From Ancrocorticia populi (GTDB taxonomy: Bacteria; Actinomycetota; Actinomycetes; Actinomycetales; Actinomycetaceae), in the NCBI RefSeq assembly GCF_003123745.1, contig NZ_QETB01000001.1, positions 186,001 through 250,000 of the forward strand: a DNA stretch of 64,000 nt, given 5' to 3'. Of this stretch, positions 15,905 through 25,495 are shown one piece after another; positions within the stretch are counted from its first letter, which is position 1, and each line of letters starts with the position of its first letter. The translations under genes were made by a program, and so were the position numbers. The notes beneath the pieces were generated by a model. That model saw nothing but the letters and a program-made list of their open reading frames with translations, was not told the DNA's origin and ran no database searches.

Positions 15905-18397
15905 TCAACGTCTAGGGGCGCCCGATGCGAGCTTTGGTTCCTGAGTTACTTCCGGTTCAGATGGTGAGTTCTGTTTTTGGGACGACGACGAATCTTGCTC
16001 TCCCTGCACGAACCCGACGAGCAGTGGCAGCAGCAAGATCGCGGCCATGCCGGGAATGACTATGCCCGAATCGTTCAGCGCGAAGGCCAATGTGGTGCAT
16101 ACCGCGATGGAGATGAGGGCGGGCTTCAGCGCGGCTGACGCATGCCCAGAAATCTCCGTTGGTGCTAGCCAGCCCCAAGCGCTGAGGTAGGACATGCGGA
16201 TGTGGTTCCACCAAGTTGGCTTCCAGCCCTTATCGATCGGTTCGCCAGCGTCCATCACCGCGTGCTTGCGAAGAATCTGGAGGAGTACCAGCAGAACGAG
16301 GAGGAGGGCAGCGAGCGTGACCCAACGATGAGTAGAGGAGAAGAGTAAGCGTAGGTTAGTGCCACCCTTACGGATGAGGATGTCCCAGAGTTCGCCCTGA
16401 AGTACGGAATCGAAGAAGCGGCCCAGATGAGTTCGCTCAGCGGCCGGGCGCAACCAATCGACGAACGCCAGGCCAGCCGCGAGCAACCCGGTAATTCCGA
16501 CGATTCCGAGAGCCTTACCCCAGGACACACGAATTTTGCCTATGAGCATCATGAGCACGATGAGTGCTGGCAGGAAGGAAAGGGCTCCGCCGAAATCGGC
16601 GCCCATGGATGGCATGGCGTCAATCGCGGCAACGATGAGTCCGAGGAATCCAATGACTGCAAGAGCCCAGTTGCGTCCCGAAATCCGCGCTGAGGTGCGG
16701 CCTGAAATCCATACGCCCAAGAAGGACAGAATCACGAGTGCTCCGGTGGCTAGCAGCGAGTACGCCTCGTTGCCTAAACCGTAGAACCGCGCGGCCGTCA
16801 GGATGTTGAAGCCCATGGGTGAATCGGCCATGAGGTGTGATCCCGTGGCGGTATCGAGGAGGAGTACACCAGCGGTGAGACCCGAGATGGCAAGCAGGGG
16901 AGCCGTGTTTCTCAGCCTCTGAAGGTTAAGACAAATGAGTCCGATACCGCCGGCCAGAAGCCAACTCCCGCCTATGAGGGCAAGCGGCGGATTGCTCGTA
17001 TTCCACCAGCTTAGGAGGTTGATGAGAAGACTGGACACGGGCACGGAGGCCAGTGTGTACCCAAGCCAGGACCATACGCGCCGCAACGGGAAACGCCGGT
17101 ACACCGGTTGCATGAACAAGACCAAGCTCAGGAGGAAGAAGCCGATGGCCGTATTTGTGACGAACCGAAGGAAGAGCCCGCGGTTTGCCAACATCTCGCT
17201 TGAGTGAACTGCGTTATCCGAGAGGACGGTGGTGCGCTCGGCCAGAGTAGCAGAATCACTGTTGGATGTTATGGGTGCTCCGGTCACGTCGGTGGAGTCC
17301 AGCCCCAGCATGTCGAGGATTGTCGGAGCGATGTCGGTTTCGTGAATCAGCCCGGTCTGCCGCGTGGTGCCAGATGTCCCCAGAGCTCCCTCACCTTGAT
17401 CGCCCACCGTCCCGGAGATGGCAATCTGGAGTGCTCGATCGTTCCCGAAATCGGTGAGGGAAGCTACGAGTACCTGTGTACCTTCGGGTACCTCACCAAG
17501 CACGGTGTCAACGCGTGCGGCGTTGTCTTCCGTGAGTTCCTCACGCATGGCATCGCGGGAATCTTCGTAATTCTCGCGTGACTCCTCTGTCTGAGCAGTT
17601 TCGAGGGACTGGATCGCATCCTCAAAGCTCATGCCCTCTTCGGGGAACTCTGGTTCGGGAGTTTCTTCGATGACTGGGGGTTCTTCAGTTTCGTCGTCCG
17701 GGGCACGGTTGGGATCGGGCAACGGGGGAAGCCCTTGTGCCAGCCGAGTCTGATTCTCTGCCTTACGCTGGGAGGATTCGCGCTGCAAATCGTTCTTGTA
17801 AGAATGGGTATCTGCATCCACTACCGTCAGTGCGTTATCTGACGCACTCTGGCTGACAATGCTGGCGAGCTCGGTGTTGTCCGACGGAGCCTCAACATAG
17901 TTCTCGGGAACGATGCCCGATTGGGGAGCAAGAACGTATGCACCGCCTGTGCCGACGGCCTGCGAAGAAACGTCACTGACCGAATCCCCAAACGTTCCCG
18001 GGGCTGCCCCAGCCGTCCGCTCTAGCGTGAGCGTTGGGTCAATGGCAAGCGCTTGAAGCGACTGCCCCCAGAACGTGATCTGGTGCCCGGCATTCACCTT
18101 TGGTTGGGGGCATGTGATCATAGACTGCGCGCTGGGATAGACCTGTCTTCCAGCTGAGATCTCCAACCACGAATCAAATGGGCAGCTCACCCCGCTTAGC
18201 GGCATGGGTGCCATGTTAGCAACGGTTCCATTGGTTGCTAGCTGTTCCAGATGCGGATAATTCTCTGCGTCCAGCCGGTTCCACGTGAGTCCACCGGTGA
18301 GGATCACGACTACATTGTCTTGGTCGGAGGAGGCACTTGCCGCCGTGGTCGGCAAAAAAAGGCACGACACAAGAAGAATCAGGACTCGCTTCAGCAT
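15905..18397 (-). CDS. Large membrane protein with degenerate alkaline-phosphatase-like ectodomain (paralogue A)
   Basis: About 830 residues from ATG 18397 (GAGGTGG at 18406-18412, spacer 8). A signal peptide ends near TTAASA. Residues 25 to about 400 look like an alkaline-phosphatase-superfamily fold: an initial VVVILTGGLTW strand and the closing TDIAPTILDMLGL motif. The first metal-ligand Asp of active enzymes is Gly here. An acidic, proline-rich insert follows (about residues 220-270). The C-terminal half has about ten helices with conserved blocks YGLGNE, GADFGG, HLGRF and LNDSGIVIP. The same blocks occur in the same order in the protein at 22620-24716, so this is a paralogous pair of unassigned function, probably in cell-envelope polymer handling. 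Confidence 0.75.
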   Translation of the reverse strand: MLKRVLILLVSCLFLPTTAASASSDQDNVVVILTGGLTWNRLDAENYPHLEQLATNGTVANMAPMPLSGVSCPFDSWLEISAGRQVYPSAQSMITCPQPKVNAGHQITFWGQSLQALAIDPTLTLERTAGAAPGTFGDSVSDVSSQAVGTGGAYVLAPQSGIVPENYVEAPSDNTELASIVSQSASDNALTVVDADTHSYKNDLQRESSQRKAENQTRLAQGLPPLPDPNRAPDDETEEPPVIEETPEPEFPEEGMSFEDAIQSLETAQTEESRENYEDSRDAMREELTEDNAARVDTVLGEVPEGTQVLVASLTDFGNDRALQIAISGTVGDQGEGALGTSGTTRQTGLIHETDIAPTILDMLGLDSTDVTGAPITSNSDSATLAERTTVLSDNAVHSSEMLANRGLFLRFVTNTAIGFFLLSLVLFMQPVYRRFPLRRVWSWLGYTLASVPVSSLLINLLSWWNTSNPPLALIGGSWLLAGGIGLICLNLQRLRNTAPLLAISGLTAGVLLLDTATGSHLMADSPMGFNILTAARFYGLGNEAYSLLATGALVILSFLGVWISGRTSARISGRNWALAVIGFLGLIVAAIDAMPSMGADFGGALSFLPALIVLMMLIGKIRVSWGKALGIVGITGLLAAGLAFVDWLRPAAERTHLGRFFDSVLQGELWDILIRKGGTNLRLLFSSTHRWVTLAALLLVLLVLLQILRKHAVMDAGEPIDKGWKPTWWNHIRMSYLSAWGWLAPTEISGHASAALKPALISIAVCTTLAFALNDSGIVIPGMAAILLLPLLVGFVQGEQDSSSSQKQNSPSEPEVTQEPKLASGAPRR

Positions 18398-18410
18398 CGT
18401 ACTCACCACC

Positions 18411-19295
18411 TCAGTATAAGGATTCAAGGACCTCTGCTAGGCCGTCTTCGTCTACGGGTTTGGTCTGGGCGTTGGCAGCGGCAACTACGCGCGGGCTCGC
18501 GCCGCCCATCGCCACACCGTACTCCGCCCATCGCAGCATCTCGAGATCATTCCCGCCATCGCCCACGGCAACCGTGGCCTGCGGGGCCACCCCAAGAGCA
18601 GTGCGCATGTCCTCAAGCGCAGCGCCTTTAGAAATGCCGAAGGGGGAAACGTCCAGCCAAGCGGACCAACCCACGGCATACTCCACACCCTCCATGCCGA
18701 TGGAACGTACGGCGGCATAGAGTTCTTCGGAGGTGAGATCGGTGGCTCGGACGGTCAGGCGGGTGGCGTTCTCTACGCCCAGCTGGTCTACCGGAAGAAC
18801 AAGGTTCGGTCCCGAGAGCTCGCCGGGAGGGAAGGCCCGGTTGATCCGCCGCGGCCCGTCCAGCTCCTCAACTGCCAGAAGCGCCTCTGGTAGGGCTTCG
18901 TGCAGTAGGAGGATCTGCTCGCGCGGATCGAAGGTGGAATAGGAGAGCACACGGAAGTTGGATCCGACGTCTAGGCGGCGCAGCTTGGAGCGCGACTCAA
19001 TGATCTCTCTGCCGCCCAGTACTGAGGTGGGAAGAAAAGTCTCGCCCAGTCCTAGAGATATGGCGCCGTTCGAGCACACGGCCACTCCCTCGGTCATTTC
19101 AAGCTGGCCCAGGGCGAGCTGCGTACCGTGGATTCCGCGCCCAGTGGCCAACATGAGCCGTGTTCCGGCGTCAATATGGGCGTGGATAGCCTCCTTGACG
19201 CGCTTGGATAGAGAGCCGTCGTGCCCCAAAATGGTGCCGTCGATATCTAGAGCGATCATGAGATCACTGCCAGCATGGGGTAGAAGATTTTCCAT
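18411..19295 (-). CDS. Cof-type HAD-superfamily phosphatase
   Basis: A 294-residue enzyme. HAD motif I is LDIDGTI (residues 17-23) with the nucleophile Asp. Motif II is LATGRG at about 50, and motif IV is GDGGNDLEML near 263-272, with a C2-type (Cof) cap between. Cof phosphatases act on small phosphorylated sugars or cofactors; the substrate is not inferable. The ATG overlaps the serS stop by one base (TAATG), so it is coupled to serS. Its end overlaps the leader of the downstream membrane-protein gene, making serS-HAD-membrane protein a likely operon. Confidence 0.9.
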   Translation of the reverse strand: MENLLPHAGSDLMIALDIDGTILGHDGSLSKRVKEAIHAHIDAGTRLMLATGRGIHGTQLALGQLEMTEGVAVCSNGAISLGLGETFLPTSVLGGREIIESRSKLRRLDVGSNFRVLSYSTFDPREQILLLHEALPEALLAVEELDGPRRINRAFPPGELSGPNLVLPVDQLGVENATRLTVRATDLTSEELYAAVRSIGMEGVEYAVGWSAWLDVSPFGISKGAALEDMRTALGVAPQATVAVGDGGNDLEMLRWAEYGVAMGGASPRVVAAANAQTKPVDEDGLAEVLESLY

Positions 19296-20557
19296 TAAGC
19301 CACCGGGTCGAAGTGGTCCTTTCCTCCAAGGTAGGGGCGAAGTGCCTCAGGGATATACAGCGAGCCATCGGCCTGCTGATGGTTTTCGAACAGGGCAACC
19401 AGCCAGCGCGTGGTGGCAAGGGTACCATTGAGCGTCGCGGCCGCCGCGTTTTCTCCCTCGAACTTCTCGCGGATACCCAGACGGCGCGCCTGATACGTGG
19501 TGCAGTTGGATGTGGAGGTGACCTCCATGAATCGATTCTGGGTGGGCAGCCACGCCTCACAATCGTACTTCTGTGCGGCAGAGGATCCGAGATCGCCAGC
19601 CGCCGTGTTGATGACGCGGTAGGGAAGCTCTACCTTCGCCAGCATCTGCTCTTCGAGCTTCAGGAGGCGATTGTGCTCCACGATGGAATCCTCCATGCGG
19701 CAGTACACGAACATCTCCACCTTATTGAACTGATGCACGCGGATGATTCCACGGGTGTCCTTGCCGTAGGAGCCGGCCTCGCGGCGGTAGCAGGAGGACC
19801 AGCCAGCATAGCGCCGTGGCCCGCCCGAAAGATCCAAGATCTCGTCCTTGTGGTAACCGGCCAGCGCCACTTCGGATGTGCCCACGAGGTACTGATCGTC
19901 TGCGGGCAGGTAATAGATCTCATCAGAGTGTGCGCCGAGGAAGCCGGTTCCGGACATGATGTCCGGGTTCACGAGGGTGGGAGTGATCATGAGCGTGAAG
20001 CCGTTGGCCTCGGCTACGTCCGCCGCCATAGTGAGCAGCGCTAGCTCGAGGCGAGCACCCACGCCCTTGAGATAATAGAAGCGGGAACCTGACACCTTGG
20101 TTCCACGCTCCATATCCAGAGCGTCCAGGCCTGTTGCCACATCCAAGTGGTCCTTCGGCTCGAAATCGAACTCGCGGATATCGCCTACATGGCGCAGGAC
20201 CGTGAAATCGTCCTCGCCCCCGGCGGGAACGCCCGGTAGAACCACATTATCGATCGCCCTGTTCGCCTCGGTGTAGGCGGCGTCGGCAGCTTTCGCGGCC
20301 TTGTCTAGATCGTCGACTTCCTGCTTCTTCTGCTTGGCTTGGGCGAGGATCGCCGGGCGGTCCTCCTTCGAGGCCTTTCCGATAGACCGAGAGAGCTCAT
20401 TCTGGGCGGCGCGGGCCGTCTCGAATGCTAGGAGGGCTGAGCGGCGTGCTTCATCGGCGGCGAGCAGCTCATCCACCAGCTGCTCGCTCGCACCGCGCCT
20501 GCGCTGGGATTCACGTACAGCTTCTGGGTTCTCGCGGACAAAACGGATATCGATCAT
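19295..20557 (-). CDS. serS: Serine--tRNA ligase
   Basis: 420 residues, the standard bacterial length, starting [20 protein letters not shown]. The N-terminal antiparallel coiled coil spans about residues 30-100. Class II catalytic motif 2 is seen as [21 protein letters not shown] and motif 3 as [17 protein letters not shown]. It charges the three tRNA-Ser species encoded nearby at 13.6, 13.8 and 30.8 kb. The open frame extends far upstream, but the family start and the divergent kinase fix ATG 20557. No ribosome site precedes it; TATCCT lies 7 bases upstream, so it may be leaderless. Confidence 0.96.
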   Translation of the reverse strand: MIDIRFVRENPEAVRESQRRRGASEQLVDELLAADEARRSALLAFETARAAQNELSRSIGKASKEDRPAILAQAKQKKQEVDDLDKAAKAADAAYTEANRAIDNVVLPGVPAGGEDDFTVLRHVGDIREFDFEPKDHLDVATGLDALDMERGTKVSGSRFYYLKGVGARLELALLTMAADVAEANGFTLMITPTLVNPDIMSGTGFLGAHSDEIYYLPADDQYLVGTSEVALAGYHKDEILDLSGGPRRYAGWSSCYRREAGSYGKDTRGIIRVHQFNKVEMFVYCRMEDSIVEHNRLLKLEEQMLAKVELPYRVINTAAGDLGSSAAQKYDCEAWLPTQNRFMEVTSTSNCTTYQARRLGIREKFEGENAAAATLNGTLATTRWLVALFENHQQADGSLYIPEALRPYLGGKDHFDPVA

Positions 20558-20575
20558 AAGAATAAGGATAGCGGT

Positions 20576-20581
20576 TATGCT
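20576..20581 (+). promoter_or_regulatory. -10 box of a probable leaderless kinase transcript
   Basis: TATGCT lies exactly six bases before ATG 20588 with no ribosome site. The same short gap must also hold the divergent serS promoter. Confidence 0.55.
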
Positions 20582-20587
20582 GTGGCC

Positions 20588-21643
20588 ATGATATGGATCG
20601 CGCTGTTGGCGCTGCTTGTGGCCCTTGTGGCGTTGTTTGTCGCGATTTGGTTGCGGGGGCAAGTGCATGCCCTTCAGCTCGCTTTGCAGCAGTTGCAGGG
20701 AAACGAGCATGAACAGCCACGCGGAGACGGCCCCATCTGTGTTGTTTATAACCCCTCCAAAGACGCCGATTTTGAGGAGATGAAGCGGGTTGTTGCGGAG
20801 AGTGCCGCGGACGCCGGTTTCGAAGAGCCCATCTGGCTTGCCACCACCAAGGAGGATCCCGGGGTTGGGCAAGTTCGCCATGCGTTAGAGCTCGGAGCAT
20901 CAGTTGTGATCGCCGCCGGCGGGGATGGGACCGTCCGGCTCGTGGCCGGTGAGTTGGCCGGAACTGGCGTTCCGATGGGGCTTTTGCCCGTTGGCACCGG
21001 GAACCTTCTTGCACGCAACCTCGGGCTCCCGCTCGATTCCATTCGCAACCTCGCCTCCATCGCGGTTACGGGGCGCTCCCGCCGCGTTGACGTGGGTTGG
21101 CTGAGCGCGGACGAAGGTGAGAAGGTTCCGTTCGTTGTTATTGCCGGGCTTGGTTTTGATGCCCAAGTGATGAATAGCGCCGACGACGATTTGAAACGCG
21201 TCCTGGGCTGGTCTGCCTATGTGGTGTCAGGTGTCAAACATCTCAAAGAGAAGAGGCTACAAGCCACTGTGGCCACGGGATCTCACGAGTTCCCCATTGA
21301 GGCGCGTTCAATCATGTTCGCTAATTGTGGCGGACTTCCCGGCGGGCTCATGCTGGCCCCCGATGCCCGCATTGATGATGGGTGGCTGGACATTGCCGTG
21401 ATGGACACCAAGGGCGGTATCTTGGGTTGGGGTGATTTGGTGCGCCGGATCGGGCTGCAGAAGTTCGGGATGCAGGACAAGATGCTTCCCGAGGCCGGGT
21501 CCATTGACTTCCGACGCACGCAGAGCGCTCGTGTGGAGATTGAGGAACCTGAGCTCGTTCAAGCAGATGGAGACCCGCTGGGATGGGCGAAATCCGTGAC
21601 GGCGTCGATTGAAAAGGGCGCGCTCCTGGTCCGCGTGGGCTAA
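20588..21643 (+). CDS. Diacylglycerol kinase family lipid kinase
   Basis: About 351 residues. A single N-terminal membrane helix (residues 1-25) anchors a DAGK catalytic domain. CVVYNPSK opens the domain, and the nucleotide loop [35 protein letters not shown] is the family signature. Members phosphorylate diacylglycerol or related lipids and recycle phospholipid head-group turnover products. The start ATG 20588 is supported by the leaderless promoter spacing; GTG 20582 is the alternative. The stop overlaps convergent pheA by 4 bases. Confidence 0.92.
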   Translation: MIWIALLALLVALVALFVAIWLRGQVHALQLALQQLQGNEHEQPRGDGPICVVYNPSKDADFEEMKRVVAESAADAGFEEPIWLATTKEDPGVGQVRHALELGASVVIAAGGDGTVRLVAGELAGTGVPMGLLPVGTGNLLARNLGLPLDSIRNLASIAVTGRSRRVDVGWLSADEGEKVPFVVIAGLGFDAQVMNSADDDLKRVLGWSAYVVSGVKHLKEKRLQATVATGSHEFPIEARSIMFANCGGLPGGLMLAPDARIDDGWLDIAVMDTKGGILGWGDLVRRIGLQKFGMQDKMLPEAGSIDFRRTQSARVEIEEPELVQADGDPLGWAKSVTASIEKGALLVRVG

Positions 21644-22587
21644 TCGAAGATCTCTACGTTGTGGCCCAACAGTCCCGCCACCCAACCGCGTGCCGAAATG
21701 AAGTCCGAATCCGCAGTGCCCGGCTGGGGCCGTACACGTTCTCCGGACGCCGAGGGATAGGACCCCAAGAAGATCACAGACGGGCACACTCGGTGTAGGC
21801 CCACGAGCACGGCTTGGATGCGTTCGTCTTCGATGTGGCCTTCGGCATCGATAGAAAAGGCGTAGCGTCCCATTAAGTCTCCGATGGGACGGGACTCGAT
21901 GCGCGAGAGGTTCACGCCTCGCGCGCTGAACTGTTCGAGCATAGTGAGTAGCGCCCCCGCCTCATCGGACGGCAGCTGGACCATGAGCGTGGTTTTGTCC
22001 GCGCCCGTACGTTCCGGCTGGCGCCCCGGAACCGCCGCCATAATGAAGCGGGTTACCGCATTCTTATTGTCCGCAACATCGTCGCTCAGAATATCCAGAC
22101 CATATTCCGCGGCGGTGGGTACCGGGCAGAGCGCAGCCTCGAAATCTGTGCTGCCGGATGCGAGGATCTCGGCTCCGGCCGCCGTGGAGGTGGCGGGCAC
22201 GTGAATAACATCGCCCAAGTGATCGGTGATCCACCCGCGACACTGTGCCCACGCGTGAGGATGAGTGGCGATGCGGTGAATGTCACTGATAGTGGTCCCG
22301 GGCCGCACCGCCAGTGCGAAGCGGATGGGCACGAGCATCTCCGCTTTGATCTCGAGCGGCTTACCGTGCGTCAACGTATCTAATGTGGCGTTTACCCCGC
22401 CCTCAACGGAGTTCTCGATGGGTACTACCGCGTAGTCAACCTCTCCCTCGCGCGCCATCTTGAGCGCGCTGGGCACATCAAGGGCCGGGATAAGCTCGGC
22501 CGATTGGTCCGCTACCTGCGTGACGGCAGCATGGCAAAATGTGCCTCGAGGTCCAAGAAAGGAAAACCGTAAATGTCCGTCGCTCAC
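21640..22587 (-). CDS. pheA: Prephenate dehydratase
   Basis: A 315-residue monofunctional enzyme converting prephenate to phenylpyruvate in phenylalanine synthesis. It begins RFSFLGPRGTFCHAA, the usual YLGPxGTFSxxA motif, and contains NSVEGGVNATLDTL and the catalytic NKNAVTRFIM (TRF). A C-terminal ACT regulatory domain follows with ESRPIGDLMGRYAFSIDAEGH, implying feedback by phenylalanine. The start GTG 22587 is preferred over GTG 22590 because TATGGT sits exactly six bases upstream. Confidence 0.95.
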   Translation of the reverse strand: MSDGHLRFSFLGPRGTFCHAAVTQVADQSAELIPALDVPSALKMAREGEVDYAVVPIENSVEGGVNATLDTLTHGKPLEIKAEMLVPIRFALAVRPGTTISDIHRIATHPHAWAQCRGWITDHLGDVIHVPATSTAAGAEILASGSTDFEAALCPVPTAAEYGLDILSDDVADNKNAVTRFIMAAVPGRQPERTGADKTTLMVQLPSDEAGALLTMLEQFSARGVNLSRIESRPIGDLMGRYAFSIDAEGHIEDERIQAVLVGLHRVCPSVIFLGSYPSASGERVRPQPGTADSDFISARGWVAGLLGHNVEIFD

Positions 22588-22593
22588 CACGTA

Positions 22594-22613
22594 ACCATAC
22601 CGTAGATTAGTCT
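22594..22613. promoter_or_regulatory. Divergent leaderless promoter pair
   Basis: On the minus strand TATGGT (22594-22599) stands six bases before the pheA GTG at 22587. On the plus strand TAGTCT (22608-22613) stands six bases before ATG 22620. Neither gene has a ribosome-binding site. Both fit the TANNNT-N6-start pattern. Confidence 0.5.
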
Positions 22614-22619
22614 TAACTC

Positions 22620-24716
22620 ATGAAGCTACGTGCGATCGCAGGGATACTGCTCGCTCTGTGCTCGATAGTTGCCGCACCGAGTGTGGCGGCGGAGGAGGAA
22701 GACCCCGTCGTCGTTATTGGTTTTTCGGGGCTACTGTGGCGGGACGTAACGGAAGAAAGCACGCCAAATCTATACAAATTCGTAGAAGACTCCAGCGGGG
22801 CGAACATGGTGGTTCGCACCGTAGAGGAGACCACGTGCCCAACCGAGGGGTGGCTCACGGTTGGGGCCGGGCAGCGGGCGATCGATCCGGTCAATGGCTG
22901 CCAGAAGGTTGGCGAGGGTGATTGGGCTGGCCTGAAAGAGGCCAATCAGGAGAGCAGTTATCGGGCCGAGCTGGGCCTGCTGGGCGATACTCTCCAAGAT
23001 CAGGACGTTGCGGCCGTCGGGCCTGGCGCCAAACTAGCGCTCACCAATTCGGCGGGGGAATTTACGGGAGAATATAGCGATAACTACGCCGACGTGGCCG
23101 GGAGCGACCTCATCACCGTGGATCTCGGGGCGATCCGGTATCCCGGTGACGAACTGAGTTCTCACCAAGGGGACGAATATCGCCCGCGCGGGGCGATCGA
23201 CAAGTTTCTTGCGGCCTTCAAAGGGACTGACGCACCACCTCCCGAGGTGGTGCCGCAGATAGAGGAGCTTGATGCTCGGTTCGGCGAGCTCATGACGGAA
23301 GTTCCCCCGAATGCCAAGATTCTGGTGACATCGGTTGGTGACGCTCAAGAAGCTGCGCCGCAACTTGGGTTCATGGCGGTGCGTGACGGTGAAGGGCTCG
23401 CCAGTTCGGATGCGACGCGTCAGCCCGGGCTAGTTCAGCTGACCGATGTTTTTCCCACTATCGTCTCGTGGCTTGAGCCGGACGCGCCGGTGTTGGAGCG
23501 AGTGGTTGGCTCGGAGATTCGCGGCGGGGATGGCGTAGTGGACGTGGCCTCACGGCTGGCCGATGATCAGGAGCGTTCGGAGAATGTAAGGCCCTTCGTG
23601 GGGCCATTCTACGTGGGGGTGCTGCTACTTGCCGCTGTGACGGGACTGGCGGCTTGGAGGGTTTTGCGCCGGGGAGGTCGCGTTCGTGGGCTTGGACGGT
23701 TCGCCGCGTGGGTAGCGTCCTTGCCTGTGGCATCGCTCCTGATCAATGTGTTCCCGTGGTGGCGGTTTGCCGTTCCTTGGATCGCGCTGTTTGCGGGGAT
23801 GGGGTTGATTGCTGGCCTGATTATGGCGGTGGCCTACATGGTGCCGCGGCGGGACAAGGTAGAAGCGCCCATTGCTATTATCGGTGCTATCACGGCGCTC
23901 ACGCTTATCATTGACGTGCTTGCGGATACCGTGACTAGCCACTATCCGCTTCAGCTCGCCTCCCTTCTGGGTACCCAACCTCAGGTGGGCGGGAGGTTTT
24001 ATGGGCTGAGCAACGCGTCCTTTGCGATCATGGCTGTGGGGTTGCTTCTTGCCGCGTCATATGTGGCGGCGCGTGTGCGGTGGGGCGGCGTGTTCCTCGC
24101 GGTGGTGGGCGTAGCCGCGATTCTGATCGATGGGTCCGCGACCCTAGGAGCGGATTTCGGCGGGCCACCCGCGCTTGTTGTGGGGTTTGTTTTGGCGGGA
24201 TTGCTTATATACCGGGTTCGGCTCACGCCCTGGTGGGTTCTGGGGACGCTGCTGGCGGCGGGGGCAACCTCGCTCGTGTTCTCCGTCATAGACTATCTGA
24301 GGCCGGCCGCCGAAAGGTCTCACCTCGGGCGCTTCATTCAGACGGTCATCGATGGCGGTGGGTTCGAGGTGATCACGCGGAAGCTGTCCCAGTCCCTCTT
24401 CGGCCTGCCATGGTGGATGGCCGTCTCCGTGTTCGTGCTTGCCGGGGTTGTGGCTATCTGGTGGTGGTATCACCACACGCCGCGACCGGAGAAGGAGGAG
24501 CCGTCCATTCCGCTATTACGCCACACCGCGTTCCCGATCATTGCCACACTTGTGTTTGGCATGGTGATTAATGACTCCGGTGTGGTGATTCCCGCTATCG
24601 GGTTAACTGTGGCGGGGCTGGGATGGGCGGCTATGTCCCTCGAAAGCGTTAAAGGGCGCGAAGTCCTCGCCGGCACCGCTGGGGCGGAGCCTGTGCGGGA
24701 CGGTGACACGGCGTAA
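22620..24716 (+). CDS. Large membrane protein with degenerate alkaline-phosphatase-like ectodomain (paralogue B)
   Basis: A 698-residue paralogue of the protein at 15905-18397. A signal peptide ends near APSVAAEE. The ectodomain opens VVVIGFSGLLWRDV, lacking the usual first-metal Asp, and contains TTCPTEGWLTVGAGQR (compare SCPFDSWLEISAGR in A) and a closing LTDVFPTIVSWL. About ten membrane helices follow with FYGLSN, GADFGG, RSHLGRF and INDSGVVIPA, each matching A in order. The acidic insert of A is absent. Function is unknown. The 3' end overlaps the convergent glycosyltransferase gene by 114 bases. Confidence 0.78.
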   Translation: MKLRAIAGILLALCSIVAAPSVAAEEEDPVVVIGFSGLLWRDVTEESTPNLYKFVEDSSGANMVVRTVEETTCPTEGWLTVGAGQRAIDPVNGCQKVGEGDWAGLKEANQESSYRAELGLLGDTLQDQDVAAVGPGAKLALTNSAGEFTGEYSDNYADVAGSDLITVDLGAIRYPGDELSSHQGDEYRPRGAIDKFLAAFKGTDAPPPEVVPQIEELDARFGELMTEVPPNAKILVTSVGDAQEAAPQLGFMAVRDGEGLASSDATRQPGLVQLTDVFPTIVSWLEPDAPVLERVVGSEIRGGDGVVDVASRLADDQERSENVRPFVGPFYVGVLLLAAVTGLAAWRVLRRGGRVRGLGRFAAWVASLPVASLLINVFPWWRFAVPWIALFAGMGLIAGLIMAVAYMVPRRDKVEAPIAIIGAITALTLIIDVLADTVTSHYPLQLASLLGTQPQVGGRFYGLSNASFAIMAVGLLLAASYVAARVRWGGVFLAVVGVAAILIDGSATLGADFGGPPALVVGFVLAGLLIYRVRLTPWWVLGTLLAAGATSLVFSVIDYLRPAAERSHLGRFIQTVIDGGGFEVITRKLSQSLFGLPWWMAVSVFVLAGVVAIWWWYHHTPRPEKEEPSIPLLRHTAFPIIATLVFGMVINDSGVVIPAIGLTVAGLGWAAMSLESVKGREVLAGTAGAEPVRDGDTA

Positions 24717-25412
24717 CCGCCGCGAATCCACAGCCCTGCGCACTCCCTGATACTGGCTGGCGCGATGAAGGTTACCCGCGAAATCGTTGGAGGTGGCCCG
24801 ATGCTGGAGATCGCACTCAACCTCTTGGAGTGTGTAGCCGGCAACCAGCAGATCGATAGTCATTCCCACTTCCACTCCCCAGCCTTTGGCGAGGGGACGC
24901 GCGGCCTCGAAGGCGGCGCGAGTGAGGCAACGCTGGCCGGAGATCGGTTGGCGCGGCTTCCAGCCCGTGGCGCGTTCGATTGCCTTGCGGGCTAGGCCCG
25001 TAACGAACCCGTGCCCGCCGGCGCCCTTCTGCGGGGGCAGCGCGGCGATAGTGCAGTCAACTTCTCCCGAGCGGACGGGCTCAACCAGAGGCGCCGTCTC
25101 GACAGCCGAATCTCCGAGGTCCGCATCAATAAACAGGAGGAGACGCGAGGGCCGTCCGGCAGTGTCACGCATGGCAACTACCGATGCTCCCGTCTCCATA
25201 GCGGAAGCCTTCCCCCGATTAACGGAGTGCCGAACAACGGTTGCGCCGGCTGTTCGCGCAGCGTGCAGAGTATCGTCCTCAGACCCATCGTCTACCACAA
25301 CAACCAGATCAACGAATGGAATCGCGCGCGAGGCACGAATTGTTGCGCCAATCCGATCTTCTTCGTCCTTGGCGGGGATAATGACAGCTACACGTTGATC
25401 TTTCTCGGTCAC
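24603..25412 (-). CDS. Family 2 glycosyltransferase (GpgS/DPM1-like)
   Basis: A 269-residue GT-A fold enzyme. VAVIIPAKDEEDRIGATI is the nucleotide-sugar strand, VVVDDGSEDDT the first acidic motif and LLFIDADLGDS the DxD metal site. GQRCLTRAAFEAA and GWGVEVGMTIDLL resemble glucosyl-3-phosphoglycerate synthases and polyprenyl-phosphate sugar synthases. No C-terminal membrane helix is seen. The last 38 codons overlap the convergent membrane gene; the HRASQYQGVRRAVDSRRLRR stretch still reads like the family C-terminus, so the overlap looks genuine, with extra residues beyond it. GTG 25412 has TAGGCT six bases upstream (leaderless). Confidence 0.87.
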   Translation of the reverse strand: MTEKDQRVAVIIPAKDEEDRIGATIRASRAIPFVDLVVVVDDGSEDDTLHAARTAGATVVRHSVNRGKASAMETGASVVAMRDTAGRPSRLLLFIDADLGDSAVETAPLVEPVRSGEVDCTIAALPPQKGAGGHGFVTGLARKAIERATGWKPRQPISGQRCLTRAAFEAARPLAKGWGVEVGMTIDLLVAGYTLQEVECDLQHRATSNDFAGNLHRASQYQGVRRAVDSRRLRRVTVPHRLRPSGAGEDFAPFNAFEGHSRPSQPRHS

Positions 25413-25495
25413 GGCACCAGCCTATAACCAAAAGCAGATGAAACCCTGAATAATTTGAGAATTAGGCAAAATATCCTCATGGTGAGACAGGTATC

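Noticed and set aside
20558-20881. Longer serS frame extending upstream to 20881
   Set aside because: The added residues have no family similarity and run over the divergent kinase gene; MIDIRF is the usual SerRS start.
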